Shown: positions 32,991 through 43,010 of the stretch, in pieces
Layout: every line of letters starts with the position of its first letter
How positions within the stretch are numbered: the stretch's first letter is position 1
The notes under the pieces: generated by a model
Database searches by the model: none
Told to the model about the DNA's origin: nothing
The model's input: only the letters and a program-made list of their open reading frames with translations
Made by a program: the position numbers and the translations under genes
Assembly: GCA_945869675.1 (NCBI GenBank)
Contig: CAMBPS010000020.1
Location: 1 to 45,843 of the forward strand
Direction: 5' to 3'
From: Prosthecobacter debontii
GTDB taxonomy: Bacteria; Verrucomicrobiota; Verrucomicrobiia; Verrucomicrobiales; Verrucomicrobiaceae
DNA length: 45,843 bases

Positions 32991-34721
32991 CTACTTCTTC
33001 GGCGCTCCTTGTTTGAACTTCGCCATGAGCTCCTCGTGCTTCTTGGTCAGTAACTCATACTCGGGGCTCTTGCGGTCAAGTTTGGCACGTTCCGAGGCAA
33101 TCTTACGGATTTCGACACCCAAGGCACGACGATCTGCAGCTGCTGTAGCCGCAGTGGCATCCACTTTGACCTCAACATCATCCCAGTCATCGGTTCGGAA
33201 GAGGGAGGCTGGCAGCCCATCGCTGTTGATGAGATTCGCACCTTCAGGATTCGCGGCCCAGGCGTAGCGAACGGCGACGGGCACTTTCACTTCAGCACTG
33301 CTCACGATCACACTATCGGCACCATCAATCCTCGCCTCCGCCCACTTCCACACTTTGTCGGCTCCAGCGATCTCGAAGCGCTTCAAGGCGCCGCCATCAC
33401 GTGATTTTAAACCTACGCCGCTCTGATCAAAGGTCACGCGAATGGCGCCTTCCTTCACCCTGTTCGATTTGAAAAGCGGTCCGCTGTAGATCAGCTCCTT
33501 GCTGTAGTCTTTGGCCAAAGCCAAGCGTGCAAGTCGCTCACCGGGATCTTTTTTATTCTTCGGATGAATGTCATTCGCCTCGCCGACATCGTTGGTGATC
33601 GCCATGCCCGTCTTCGGTGTTGTGCCCAAAACGAGGCGCATGCGATCCTGACAAAGCGCCCATGGATCAGGCGTTCCAGGCTCGGTCGATGGTGCGTGAT
33701 AACTGGCGAGCTGCACGTAATAAAAGCTGAACTCATCTGCCCAGCGCTTGCGCCAGTCGTTGATCATTAGTGGCAGTGTCTGGTCATAAGGCACCGCGCC
33801 AGGCTTCGCATTGCCTTCTCCCTGATACCAGATCGCCCCGCGCATTGTGTAGCCGACAAACGGATGAATCATCGCAGCAAAAAGCACACCCGGCTTGCCT
33901 TCCGTTAACAGCGGCCGCTTCGGCGCGTCGGGCTTCTTCGGCAGGCGCTTACGCTCCTCGGCCGATTTGCCCTTTGCCGCAGCCATGGTGGCTTTCCACT
34001 GCTCCATTTTAGTTGCATAAGCCGCATCCGCCTTGGTTTGATCGTAGCCCGATTCATCCTTCAACATCGCATCAACGAGCTCCTTTGTTCCCGGTAGCGT
34101 GTTCAGCGCCTCACGGCTGGTAAAAGTCTCCACCGGCTTGCCGCCCCAAGCGGACTTGATCACACCGACAGGAATGCCAAGTTCCAGATGCAGTTTCCGC
34201 GCAAAGAAGAACGCCACCGCTGAGTAATCCGGCACCGTCTCCGGCGTCGCCACCTTCCATGAGCCATCAATGTCCTCTTGGTTATCTGCCGCCGTCACCA
34301 GTGGTGCGTTGAACATGCGCAACGCCGGATGATTCGACTCCGCGATGAGCCCTGCATACTCCGGGGAGCGGTTCATCGTGTAAAACATGTTCGACTGCCC
34401 CGATGCGAACCACACCTCGCCCACGAGCACATCTTGGATCTCGATCTTCTGTTTGCCTGCCGAGATTGTCAGCACCGCGCCCTTCGCATCCGCCGCTCCT
34501 GTTTCGACCTGCGCACGCCATTTGCCATCCGCACCCACTTGGGTCGATGACGATTTGCCTTTGAAGGAAACCGTCACCTCCGCTCCAGCATTCGCCTTGC
34601 CCCAAATCGCGGCTGCGCATTCCCGTTGAAGAATCATGTGATCACTGAAGAAGTGTGGCACGCTCAACTCAGCAAAGAGCAGATTCGGCGCGAGAAGAAG
34701 GAAGCAGAGGAGAGATTTCAT
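32991..34721 (-). CDS. Exported sialate O-acetylesterase-like protein
   Basis: A 576-residue secreted esterase of the SASA/SGNH family. Signal peptide MKSLLCFLLLAPNLLFA, then the typical ELSVPHFFSDHMILQR start and a beta-sandwich domain. The catalytic Ser110 lies in ASGQSNM, the oxyanion block in IWYQGEGNA, and Asp/His in the distal block ANDIHPKNK. These enzymes remove acetyl groups from sialic acids or plant and algal polysaccharides. The ATG at 34721 is chosen over an in-frame start at 34790 because it begins the signal peptide. A charged insertion (KGKSAEERKRLPKKPDAPKR) is present between the two esterase halves, as in many bacterial homologues. It is last in the minus-strand run beginning with the sigma factor. 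Confidence 0.92.
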   Translation of the reverse strand: MKSLLCFLLLAPNLLFAELSVPHFFSDHMILQRECAAAIWGKANAGAEVTVSFKGKSSSTQVGADGKWRAQVETGAADAKGAVLTISAGKQKIEIQDVLVGEVWFASGQSNMFYTMNRSPEYAGLIAESNHPALRMFNAPLVTAADNQEDIDGSWKVATPETVPDYSAVAFFFARKLHLELGIPVGVIKSAWGGKPVETFTSREALNTLPGTKELVDAMLKDESGYDQTKADAAYATKMEQWKATMAAAKGKSAEERKRLPKKPDAPKRPLLTEGKPGVLFAAMIHPFVGYTMRGAIWYQGEGNAKPGAVPYDQTLPLMINDWRKRWADEFSFYYVQLASYHAPSTEPGTPDPWALCQDRMRLVLGTTPKTGMAITNDVGEANDIHPKNKKDPGERLARLALAKDYSKELIYSGPLFKSNRVKEGAIRVTFDQSGVGLKSRDGGALKRFEIAGADKVWKWAEARIDGADSVIVSSAEVKVPVAVRYAWAANPEGANLINSDGLPASLFRTDDWDDVEVKVDATAATAAADRRALGVEIRKIASERAKLDRKSPEYELLTKKHEELMAKFKQGAPKK

Positions 34722-34776
34722 GAACTGGAATCCGCGAAACGACAGGCAATCACCCAATGTTACATCTTTACTAACT

Positions 34777-36252
34777 TCACGGCACCGCATCCACTGCGTC
34801 CAAGTGATAGCTTTTCATCCACCACGCGAGTTTTTCAGCGTCCGTCGGCTCGGGGTTATTCAGGCGCTTTTTCCAGTTGCGCTGGTAGTCAGCACGTTTG
34901 TCTTTTTGAATCTCAGCGAGAGGTGGTTCGGTGCTGGGATCACCTTTTGCACCTTGGTCTTTGGTTTCGGCGATCCAGGCCTCGAGGCGAGACGTGAAGT
35001 CGGTGGTCACCTGAGCGTCGGTAATGGCATGAAGTGCCTGCGGATCAGTTTTAAGGTCGAACAGTTCTGTTTCGGACCGCATGGAGGCGAGCCATTGTGA
35101 GGGAAAGGGTGCGAGGTTACCTTCACGCTGCAATTCACGCAGCAATGGCAGGCCAGGGTATTGATCCTCTTTATAACCGGACCAGTTCAACCGAGACAGC
35201 TTGGGCATGAAATTTCTCACGAACCAATGATCCTTTGTGATGACTGCGCGAATTCGATCCACGGCATCGCCACAGCGATCTCGAGCGGCAAAGAGCTGAT
35301 CACGGGCCGGAAAGTTGCCACTGAGGATGGCTTTGCCCTGCATCCACTCCGGCACAGGCAAACCAGCAAGCTTCAAAGCTGATGGCGCAAGATCGATGAG
35401 GCTCACGAGGCGTTCCTCCACCTGATTCGCCGAGATTTGCGGTCCGCGCACGATCAGTGGCACCTGTAAACCTTCGACGCTGAGCCACTGCTTGCCCCAT
35501 GGCATCGGACGTCCGTGATCGGCGAAAAAATGAATGACCGTGTCATCAAGCACGCCTTCTGCCCGGAGTTGATCGAGAATGGCTCCTACACGCTGATCCA
35601 CGACCTCCACGCTACGTTGATACGCATACCAATCACGACGCACGAGCGGGTGGTCGGGGTAGTTTTCTGGTAACTGGATCGCAGCTAGCCCGGCTTCATC
35701 AAAGGTTTCAGGAATGGGAAATGGGCGATGTGGCTCCGTGATCTGAAACTGCGCAAAAAACGGCTGTCCGGGCTTCCGCTTACGCCAGTCATCGCCATCG
35801 AAGAGCTGCTTTGGATCGTGGGCAAAGTTGTAATGCGTTTTGCCTTTGGTGATCTTCTTGCCGCTGCGAATGCTGCCTGGCGCGGCGGCATTCGTAACGA
35901 ACCAGCCCGCCTCACGGAGGATGGTTGGCAGGGGCTTGTAGGGCGCGGGTAAGGGCTGCGGATGCTCCGTGTCATGCGGATGCAGACCGGTCGTCGTTTG
36001 ATAACAACCGAGGATGAAAGCCGAGCGCGACGAGCTGCAAACAGGCGCAGTCGAGTAAGCCCGAGTGAAGCGTCGCCCCTCCGCTGCCAGTCGGTCTAGA
36101 TGCGGTGTCTTCACCTGTGCCAAGCCATACGCGCCAGTGTCTGGCGACATATCATCCGCGACGATCCAGACGATATTCGGAGGTGTTGCACGACAAGCCA
36201 CTGCTACGAGCGAAATCGCAAGGAGGAGGTGTTTGAGGTGCATCACACACAT
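34777..36252 (-). CDS. Exported sulfatase
   Basis: A 491-residue sulfatase: signal peptide, then TPPNIVWIVADDMSPDTGAY with metal-binding Asp residues, and activation motif CSSSR (Cys72), a C-x-S-S-R variant common in Planctomycetes and Verrucomicrobia sulfatases. FFADHGRPMPWGKQWLSVEG (about 242-261) holds the distal metal ligands and substrate Lys. The C-terminal ETELFDLKTDPQALHAI is typical of the family. ATG 36252 directly follows the TAA of the DUF1552 gene; ATG 36243 is an alternative. The gene lies in the run sigma factor, PhoD-like, DUF1592, DUF1552, sulfatase, esterase, which suggests joint use against a sulfated, acetylated polymer (inference). Confidence 0.94.
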   Translation of the reverse strand: MCVMHLKHLLLAISLVAVACRATPPNIVWIVADDMSPDTGAYGLAQVKTPHLDRLAAEGRRFTRAYSTAPVCSSSRSAFILGCYQTTTGLHPHDTEHPQPLPAPYKPLPTILREAGWFVTNAAAPGSIRSGKKITKGKTHYNFAHDPKQLFDGDDWRKRKPGQPFFAQFQITEPHRPFPIPETFDEAGLAAIQLPENYPDHPLVRRDWYAYQRSVEVVDQRVGAILDQLRAEGVLDDTVIHFFADHGRPMPWGKQWLSVEGLQVPLIVRGPQISANQVEERLVSLIDLAPSALKLAGLPVPEWMQGKAILSGNFPARDQLFAARDRCGDAVDRIRAVITKDHWFVRNFMPKLSRLNWSGYKEDQYPGLPLLRELQREGNLAPFPSQWLASMRSETELFDLKTDPQALHAITDAQVTTDFTSRLEAWIAETKDQGAKGDPSTEPPLAEIQKDKRADYQRNWKKRLNNPEPTDAEKLAWWMKSYHLDAVDAVP

Positions 36253-37554
36253 TTAAACAAACAAACCGTTCAGAGTGCCTGTGCTCACGTTGTTAAAGCT
36301 CGGTATCTCCGCACCAAACTGTTGCGCAATGGTGAGATGTAAATTGGCCAATGGTGTTCCTTTATCGAGAGCAAGATGCTGCCCCGTTTTCACGCGGCCT
36401 TGGCCTTTACCGATTAACACGAGCGGCAGATCCTCCTTGATGTGGCCGTTTCCATCCTTCATCTCGCTGCCATAGAGCACGATGCTGTTGTCGAGAAGGC
36501 ATCCATTGCCTTCGTCGATACCGCGCATCTTCGTCAGCAGGTACTGCACCTGCTGCGCATACCAGCGGCTCACGATGGTGTATTCTTTGACTAGCGCCTC
36601 CTGATTTTTGTGATGACTCATGCCATGGTGGTCGTTCTTCACGCCATCCAGAAAGGTGAAGTTCTGTCGACTGAAACCATGCGCACTCATGAAGGTGGCC
36701 ACACGGGTCGTATCCGTTTGCAAAGCCAGCACCATCACATCGAGCATGAGGCGCATATGCTCATCTTTATTCAGCGGGATGCCTGCGGACGGGCGCTTCA
36801 TGTCTGGCGCAGTCAGCGCGGTCCATTCAGGCGCAAGTGGATTCATCGTGCGCTCGATTTGCTGCTCCACACCGCGCACGCCATCGAGATATTCGTCGAT
36901 CTTCTCTTTGTCGCGACCACTGGCGATCTTTTGCAGCGCCTTCGCATCCTCCAAAACAAGATCCACCACACTGCGGCGATTCTCCGCTGCACGTCTTGCC
37001 TCTGGTGAAGCAGGATCGCGAAACAATCGATCAAAAGCCGCACGCGGGCTGATTTCTGGAGAGATACGCTGGGTGGAACTGCTCCATGAAACCGTATTTG
37101 CGAGTGCAATAGGATCCTCACCGGCCATGCCTTGACGTGGAGGCTCTGTTCCGAGCTCGATACTCGAAAAGCGCGTTCCCTTGCCAATCTGCCGTGCGAT
37201 AACTTGATCGACAGAAATGCCATTCACCCCATTTTCAATCGAGGTTCCCGTCAGGAAGGCACCCGTGAGTTTCACATGTCCTTTGCCGCAACTGTCGATG
37301 CCACTGAGCACCACCATGTCGTTCTTAAACTCCGCCAGCGGTTCCAAAATCGGCGATAGCGCGAAGTCCCTGCCCTCTCCCTTCACATTCCATGCCTTCG
37401 GGAAAACTCCATTCGGTTGGAAGAAGGTGACGAATCGCCGGGGCGGCAACTTTTGCGCCGCACGAGCCCTAGGCGTCATGATTTCAAGCCAAGGCAAGGC
37501 CAGCGTGGCTCCGACTCCACGGAGAAAAGTGCGGCGTTCAATTCGAGTGTTCAT
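36253..37554 (-). CDS. DUF1552 protein with Tat signal
   Basis: A 433-residue exported protein. The N-terminus has a Tat-type signal (RRTFLRGVGATLALPWLE). The body matches DUF1552: RRFVTFFQPNGVFPKAW, the DMVVLSGIDSCGKGHVKLTG block, GISVDQVIARQIG, SIELGTEPPRQG and a C-terminal NSIVLYGSEMKDGNGHIKED stretch, all recalled from Planctomycetes and myxobacterial members that are nearly always encoded next to DUF1592 cytochrome proteins, as here. The family is related to the alkaline-phosphatase-like DUF1501 proteins, but its activity is unknown. No gap separates it from the sulfatase gene. Confidence 0.93.
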   Translation of the reverse strand: MNTRIERRTFLRGVGATLALPWLEIMTPRARAAQKLPPRRFVTFFQPNGVFPKAWNVKGEGRDFALSPILEPLAEFKNDMVVLSGIDSCGKGHVKLTGAFLTGTSIENGVNGISVDQVIARQIGKGTRFSSIELGTEPPRQGMAGEDPIALANTVSWSSSTQRISPEISPRAAFDRLFRDPASPEARRAAENRRSVVDLVLEDAKALQKIASGRDKEKIDEYLDGVRGVEQQIERTMNPLAPEWTALTAPDMKRPSAGIPLNKDEHMRLMLDVMVLALQTDTTRVATFMSAHGFSRQNFTFLDGVKNDHHGMSHHKNQEALVKEYTIVSRWYAQQVQYLLTKMRGIDEGNGCLLDNSIVLYGSEMKDGNGHIKEDLPLVLIGKGQGRVKTGQHLALDKGTPLANLHLTIAQQFGAEIPSFNNVSTGTLNGLFV

Positions 37555-37616
37555 GATGGATCATTGGGTAGTAACGAAAGGCATCCCAACCACCTTGCAT
37601 GGAATCCAACTGGGAT

Positions 37617-40286
37617 TCAGTTTGAGTTCCCCTGTGTCCGAAAGGCTTCACTAAACAAGATGGACTCCACAAGGGCATCGGCACGGTAACCGGACTTTTT
37701 CAAGTCGGTCATCATCTGACGAATCAGGCCTTCATCCTGGGGCTTCAAAGCGCGGCCTAAAGCGAAAGCGGTGAGGCGGCGGGTGAGATTGTTGAGAAAT
37801 TCATCTTGGTGGCGGGTTGCGATGAGTGATCGAAGCTCAGCGGGACCGTTAAAACGATGACCACCGGGCAGGATGCCTGTGGCATCGACGGGTTTGCCGG
37901 CTTCTTCAGTGCGAAAGCGGCCGATGGCGTCAAAGTTCTCCAAGCCGAAGCCGATGGGGTCGATCTTGTCATGACAACTGGCACAGCTTTCGTTGCGACG
38001 ATGCGCAGCGAGTTCTTCACGCAGGGTCTTACCGCGTTCACCCGCTTTGTTGTCGAGTTGGCCAGCGTCCGCAGGTGGTTCGGCGAGTTTGCGGCCTAAC
38101 AGGTTTTCTAGAACCCACTTTCCACGAATCACAGGACTGGTTCGATTGGGCGTCGCGGAGGCCGTTAAAACAGCTGCCATACCGAGCAAACCTGCACGTT
38201 TGTTATCACTGAATTGAATGGGCTGCATGGCATTACCGTTCAAATCGATTCCGTAAAGACTAGCGAGATCTGCATTGGCAAAGGTATTTTTGCCATCCAG
38301 AAGCTGGATGAGGCTACCGCCACTGCGGAGGAGATTTTCAAAGACGAGCACAGGCTCCAGCTTCATGGCATCGCCCAACGCAGGAGTAAACTCACGAAAC
38401 TTCCTTGCATCGGGCACATGCTCGGTGCCTAGTCCATCAAAGCCCAGCCATTGGCCGAGGAACGTGCCGGTAAAGGCACGCAACTTCGGATCGGCGATCA
38501 TGCGTTTGATTTGTGCTCGCAGCGTATCCTCATCTCTGAGTTTGCCAGAGTCCGCGAGGGAGCGGAGCTCATCGTCCGGCATGGTCATCCAGAGAAAATA
38601 ACTGAGGCGATTAGCAAGTTGGTGATTGTCGAGTTTCCCAGCGCGAAGTTCATCGCGGAAGAGGAAGCTTGGCGTGGTCAAGGCAGCTGTGAAGGCGAGT
38701 TTGAGAGCCTGCTCGTGCGATTCGCCGCTTGCTTTGGCCTTCTCATATAACTGAGCATGCTTTTCGAGTTCGCTATCACGCAACGGGCGACGAAACACAC
38801 GTGGCAAAAAGGCAGCGAGAGCTTTGCGGGTATCATTTTCAAAAATGGCGCGCGGATTGGAGCCCGCAGGCGCGATGGGTCCTTCGACGTTGATCCAATC
38901 CACGCCTGGAGCACCGATGCGTTGTGGTTTAGCGACGACTTGAGATTTGGCACTGCCGATGAGCGACCCCGGATCGAAAGGTAGATCGAGAACGGCAAGT
39001 GAATCGCCAACCACCTTTCGATTACTGGCAAGTTTAGCTTCATTTGCGACTTCGATCTGACGGTCGATCTCGGCAACGTCTAGCAGCATGGCCCTGGCGA
39101 GCTGGGACTTGGCGGCGATCATTCCCTCGGTGCGCTCAGGTAGGAGGCCATAGAAGCTGCGCAAATCAGCGGGGCTGCCTTTCGGCGTGACGGCGCGGAG
39201 ATATTCAATGCGCATCTGCATGCTCTGGAAGTTGCGATTGAGCATATCGGTGAGCTTTTTGACCTCTGCGGATGCATTTGCCTGCAATGGCAGTTGAGGC
39301 GCATTTTTCTGCGCTGCCTCACGCACGAGAGCTGCGGCCCTTTTCTGATCAAAAACGGGATAACCACCCTTTGCCGTGGTCTTCGCCTTTCGCAGCGGAA
39401 CCGGCTTGGCAACACGTAACGAGGTAGTGTCAATATTCCACGTCATCTGATGCGAACCCGCACGCAGCAGCAACTCAACGGCCTGTTCCTGCGGCTTGTC
39501 ATCGACGCAGAGGAAATAAGCACGTGATTCGTTGTCGATGCGCAACCTCATGCCGCTGTCACCTCCGCGACCGACATGCTTCACCGTGATACGATACCAG
39601 CCGTCAACCGGCACAATAACTTCGTCATAAAGCGTGCGCTGCCCTGCCCCGGCAAGCGAGTAACCCACTCCTCCACCAGGCAGATCTTCCGGCTGCGAGC
39701 CGCGCTCTGTCATGAGCATGGTTTCGGCCTCAAAATGCTTCTTCGTCGGTTTCTGATTCACCGCGAGTGCTGCACCCAAGGCATAATCCGCAGCATCAAA
39801 AAGCTGCTCAGCAAGCGTCGGTGAGATGAAGAGTGCATCGCGATCATTCGTAAAGCCAGAGAGACCTGGGCCGTCATCGAGCAGCAACTTGCCCGGCTCA
39901 AAGTCAATGCCTAAAAGGTCACGCAGAGTGTTGTTGTATTCACTTTTTGTCAGCCGCGGTAGCGTGACATGCTCAATGCCTTTCTGCTGGCTCCAATCGA
40001 CCGAAGCCAACCCCTGTCGCAAAAACGCAACGATCTGCTGACGCTCAGCCAAAGCAGGCAATGGCTTCTTTGGTGGCATTTCCTCTTCCTCGACTTGCTG
40101 GATCATGGTCTGCCAGAGTTTGAAATCTTTCTGCACACTTTGGGGCGAGCCGAAGTGTGTTAGATCAACATCGCCTTTGAGTTTGTCTGGATTGTGACAA
40201 TCCAGACAGTAGGTCTTCAAAAACGGCTGGATATCGACGGCTGAAGCCGAAATAGCAAAGAGCGAGATGAAGGAAACGAGGCGCAT
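37617..40286 (-). CDS. Exported DUF1592-type c-type cytochrome protein
   Basis: An 889-residue secreted protein with signal peptide (MRLVSFISLFAISASA). Modules in order: N-terminal cytochrome-like segment with haem motif CLDCH (27-31); DUF1587 (LPRLTKSEYNNTLRDLLGI); a carbohydrate-binding-like beta region (about 205-300); DUF1595 (FLPRVFRRPLRDSELEKH); DUF1592 (RLSYFLWMTMPDDELRSLA); DUF1588 with a second CASCH haem motif; and DUF1585 at the C-terminus (RRLTAFALGRALKPQDE). Such proteins are typical of Planctomycetes and Verrucomicrobia and are thought to take part in periplasmic redox steps of polymer breakdown; no reaction is proven. It pairs with the DUF1552 gene 62 bases downstream. Confidence 0.94.
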   Translation of the reverse strand: MRLVSFISLFAISASAVDIQPFLKTYCLDCHNPDKLKGDVDLTHFGSPQSVQKDFKLWQTMIQQVEEEEMPPKKPLPALAERQQIVAFLRQGLASVDWSQQKGIEHVTLPRLTKSEYNNTLRDLLGIDFEPGKLLLDDGPGLSGFTNDRDALFISPTLAEQLFDAADYALGAALAVNQKPTKKHFEAETMLMTERGSQPEDLPGGGVGYSLAGAGQRTLYDEVIVPVDGWYRITVKHVGRGGDSGMRLRIDNESRAYFLCVDDKPQEQAVELLLRAGSHQMTWNIDTTSLRVAKPVPLRKAKTTAKGGYPVFDQKRAAALVREAAQKNAPQLPLQANASAEVKKLTDMLNRNFQSMQMRIEYLRAVTPKGSPADLRSFYGLLPERTEGMIAAKSQLARAMLLDVAEIDRQIEVANEAKLASNRKVVGDSLAVLDLPFDPGSLIGSAKSQVVAKPQRIGAPGVDWINVEGPIAPAGSNPRAIFENDTRKALAAFLPRVFRRPLRDSELEKHAQLYEKAKASGESHEQALKLAFTAALTTPSFLFRDELRAGKLDNHQLANRLSYFLWMTMPDDELRSLADSGKLRDEDTLRAQIKRMIADPKLRAFTGTFLGQWLGFDGLGTEHVPDARKFREFTPALGDAMKLEPVLVFENLLRSGGSLIQLLDGKNTFANADLASLYGIDLNGNAMQPIQFSDNKRAGLLGMAAVLTASATPNRTSPVIRGKWVLENLLGRKLAEPPADAGQLDNKAGERGKTLREELAAHRRNESCASCHDKIDPIGFGLENFDAIGRFRTEEAGKPVDATGILPGGHRFNGPAELRSLIATRHQDEFLNNLTRRLTAFALGRALKPQDEGLIRQMMTDLKKSGYRADALVESILFSEAFRTQGNSN

Positions 40287-40306
40287 GAAGGATCAAATCT
40301 ATAAGA

Positions 40307-42658
40307 TCAACCGAGCAGGTTTTCTCCTCGGTTCTCTTGTTGATGGATGGTTACGGGCCAACCGGGGAATTGGTTAGTCGGCTTGCCATCGGTGGCATCA
40401 ACGAGAAAGCGGAAGGACTCGATGAAGTAGGTTTTCTTGTCAGTGTCGAAGGTGATAAAACCGAACCCACTGGCCTTTTCATGGGCCTTGTCATAGCGGT
40501 TAGGAGCTTTGCCGACCTTTGGATTTCCGACGGCGTAGATGTAAGCTTTGTTGCCAAGACCATCAAGATACTCACCGGTATCACCATGTCCATGTTTGGG
40601 CCGATTCGTGTGTGGCATGTTCAATTCATCAGGCCGCCACCAGCGGGGATAACCTGCCGAGATAGCAGGCGTGCAAAAGGACCAATTGCTATCACGCTGC
40701 TTGTCCACGCCATATTGAGCCAGCGTGGTCAAATGCTGGTCACCATTGATGTGCAAAGCCATGGAAGGGCGGAGGATATCAATGGCGCGATTGCGTGGTG
40801 TTTGCGGCCAGCCGCCTGAGTCGAGATCCGCTTTCAAATAGCCATCTTCGCTGCCATGGTGCGTGGCGGCATTGATAAAAACGGTTTGGCTGAGGAGCGC
40901 TTTAAGTGTGTGCCCACGCCAGTCCTCTGACCATTGCTTGAGAAAGGCTTCCTGACGCTCGCCTAGCATCACAAGACCTGGTCTGTCGAGGGCTGCCGTA
41001 TCGAAGTTTGCATCGGTAACATGGTCTGCTCTACCAGCGCCAGTTTTGACATGCTCAGGGCCACTTTTCCACTGACGATCCGCGATAATGGCAAAGCTGA
41101 CGCCACCATAAACCATGTCGCCATAATAGACGCTGATGTCTTGCAAGAGAGGTTTTGAATCGAAGGCATCTGGGTGATGAGCGACATTCGTTTTGTGGAC
41201 CGCATTGACCATGCGTGCTGGCTCAATGTAGCCTCCCTTGGAGGACGCTCCGCTGTCACCCGAGTCCATCTTTTTACCGCCCTCGCCCCAGATGTTGCCT
41301 TGGAAAACATCGTGGTCATCAGGCAAACAAAGCGTTGGCGCATGGCGCATGACTTCCCGGAAGGCCCAGCCGTGCTGGTAGAACTTGCGCAAGTAGTTGA
41401 GAATCGCGAGTTCTGCGGGTTCACGAATGAGGCCGAAACCACCATGGTTTTCATAGATCTGGTCACCGGAGAAGAAGACGAGATCAGGATCAAGTTTGAC
41501 CAGATTTTCAGCCACAGGCGCGTAAGGAAAGCCGTAGTCGTTCTGGCAAGTGAGCGCAGCCATGCGCAAGGGTCGGCCTTCAGGATTGGCTTTGATGGTG
41601 CCAGTCCACTCGTTGGGTGTTTCAGTGCCGTCTTTGTGTTTTTCGCGATAGACCAACTTGTAGGGCATTGCCTTTTTCGCATCCCAATTCGGGACACGGA
41701 AAGTAGCCACCCAAGCATCTGGATCGAGCTTGGCTGAACCGAGCGCTTTCCAGACTCCGTTTTTTTGCACGTGCAATTCGACGTCTTGATTATCCTGAGC
41801 ACCCATCGGACCCGTGAGAGCACTGATCTTCATGACAAAACCTTCTTTGGCATTGCGTGAGTCGCTGAGCGAATACATCGACCACAAAATGGGGCCAAAT
41901 CGGTTCGCCTCGTTAACGGTGAAGGCATCACCTTCGAGTGTCCAATCTTGGAAGCGATAGCGACCACCGCTAGCGTTCAGAGAATTCTTGCCTTTAGCCT
42001 TTTTCTTGGAAGCGCCAGCAGCTCCTGCGCTAAAATTGTTGGCTAACGCGACATTGCCGAGCAGCCGTTCAGCGGCGACAACATCCGTGAGTGTGGCGAG
42101 TTCTTTGCCGGTCTCCACGCCTGCCGCGACGAGCGTCAAAGCACACTTCTCTCCATCAGACATTCCGGTAAGTATGAGGCGTATTTGATCGAACTTCGCG
42201 CCATCAGGAAGCGCTGCTTTTTGTGCGCCTAGGATGAGTTGATCTTCCTGCCAACCCGCGTCGTAACCTTTCAGAACGAAGCAGTTGCTGCGGTGTTCAT
42301 TTAGCTCACTGCGAATCCCAATGCGGAAACCCGCACCACCATCGGATGGTTTGGACTCTAATCGAGTGAGTGTCACCGCCATCGTGAATGCACCCTTTTT
42401 GGTCATCTGATGAGTGAGCGAATGTACACTGCGACCAGCCCCCGAATTCAAACACTCAGCACCACCACTGCTCACACGCCAATCCTCCATCGGGTTAGCC
42501 CAAAACTCACCGCCAAGAAAGACACGGTCATGAGTCTTGGCCCAACCCGCTGCCAAAGACTCATCCGCAGCAACGAGATCCTGTCGACCCGCGATGCCTG
42601 CAAGCGTTCCGGCGGTGATGAGTTTAAAACTGCTGCGACGAGTGATTTTCGATGTCAT
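40307..42658 (-). CDS. Exported PhoD-like alkaline phosphatase family protein
   Basis: A 783-residue protein with a Tat-like signal ([19 protein letters not shown]). An N-terminal beta-sandwich of about 350 residues precedes the PhoD-like metallophosphatase domain, marked by [56 protein letters not shown] and [15 protein letters not shown], which supply the metal ligands. PhoD enzymes are phosphodiesterases or alkaline phosphatases that use Ca and Fe. The long N-terminal region and the late [17 protein letters not shown] block recur in Planctomycetes-type homologues. It sits 20 bases upstream of the DUF1592 gene, presumably in one operon. Confidence 0.9.
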   Translation of the reverse strand: MTSKITRRSSFKLITAGTLAGIAGRQDLVAADESLAAGWAKTHDRVFLGGEFWANPMEDWRVSSGGAECLNSGAGRSVHSLTHQMTKKGAFTMAVTLTRLESKPSDGGAGFRIGIRSELNEHRSNCFVLKGYDAGWQEDQLILGAQKAALPDGAKFDQIRLILTGMSDGEKCALTLVAAGVETGKELATLTDVVAAERLLGNVALANNFSAGAAGASKKKAKGKNSLNASGGRYRFQDWTLEGDAFTVNEANRFGPILWSMYSLSDSRNAKEGFVMKISALTGPMGAQDNQDVELHVQKNGVWKALGSAKLDPDAWVATFRVPNWDAKKAMPYKLVYREKHKDGTETPNEWTGTIKANPEGRPLRMAALTCQNDYGFPYAPVAENLVKLDPDLVFFSGDQIYENHGGFGLIREPAELAILNYLRKFYQHGWAFREVMRHAPTLCLPDDHDVFQGNIWGEGGKKMDSGDSGASSKGGYIEPARMVNAVHKTNVAHHPDAFDSKPLLQDISVYYGDMVYGGVSFAIIADRQWKSGPEHVKTGAGRADHVTDANFDTAALDRPGLVMLGERQEAFLKQWSEDWRGHTLKALLSQTVFINAATHHGSEDGYLKADLDSGGWPQTPRNRAIDILRPSMALHINGDQHLTTLAQYGVDKQRDSNWSFCTPAISAGYPRWWRPDELNMPHTNRPKHGHGDTGEYLDGLGNKAYIYAVGNPKVGKAPNRYDKAHEKASGFGFITFDTDKKTYFIESFRFLVDATDGKPTNQFPGWPVTIHQQENRGENLLG

Positions 42659-43010
42659 GTCCCTTGGAAACGCATCGATACAGCTGCTTTTTCGCTTATT
42701 TGATTGTTGGTCAAATCACTTCACCAGCAGGGTCTTCTGCCGAAGATACTGCACGACATCTTTCATCATCACCCACAACGAAAACTTTTCCGCTTCCAGC
42801 AATGGCTGGAATATCGAAGGCGGCTTGGGAGAACCCTGACTATTGACATCCAATGCAATAGGGTTGGGACAACTCCGCGAAAAGAGATCTAAAAACGAAA
42901 AATCAACGATGGCTCAGGAGTAAACTGTCAACGGCTGCAAGATCCCTGCCTTTCCACAAACATGAAGTTGTGAAAATGGGAGCTTCGTCTGATCCAAGGC
43001 CACTAACCGA
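42659..43010. other. Gap between sigma-factor gene and PhoD-like gene
   Basis: A 352-base intergenic stretch that should contain the promoter of the PhoD-DUF1592-DUF1552-sulfatase-esterase run. On the minus strand an open frame of 65 codons (42913 down to the TGA at 42716-42718) ends in a protein-like helical stretch (EAEKFSLWVMMKDVVQYLRQ). It has no ATG at a suitable place; a TTG at 42853 would give 45 residues. It may be the remnant of a gene, for example an anti-sigma factor, but I do not recognise it. Confidence 0.3.
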
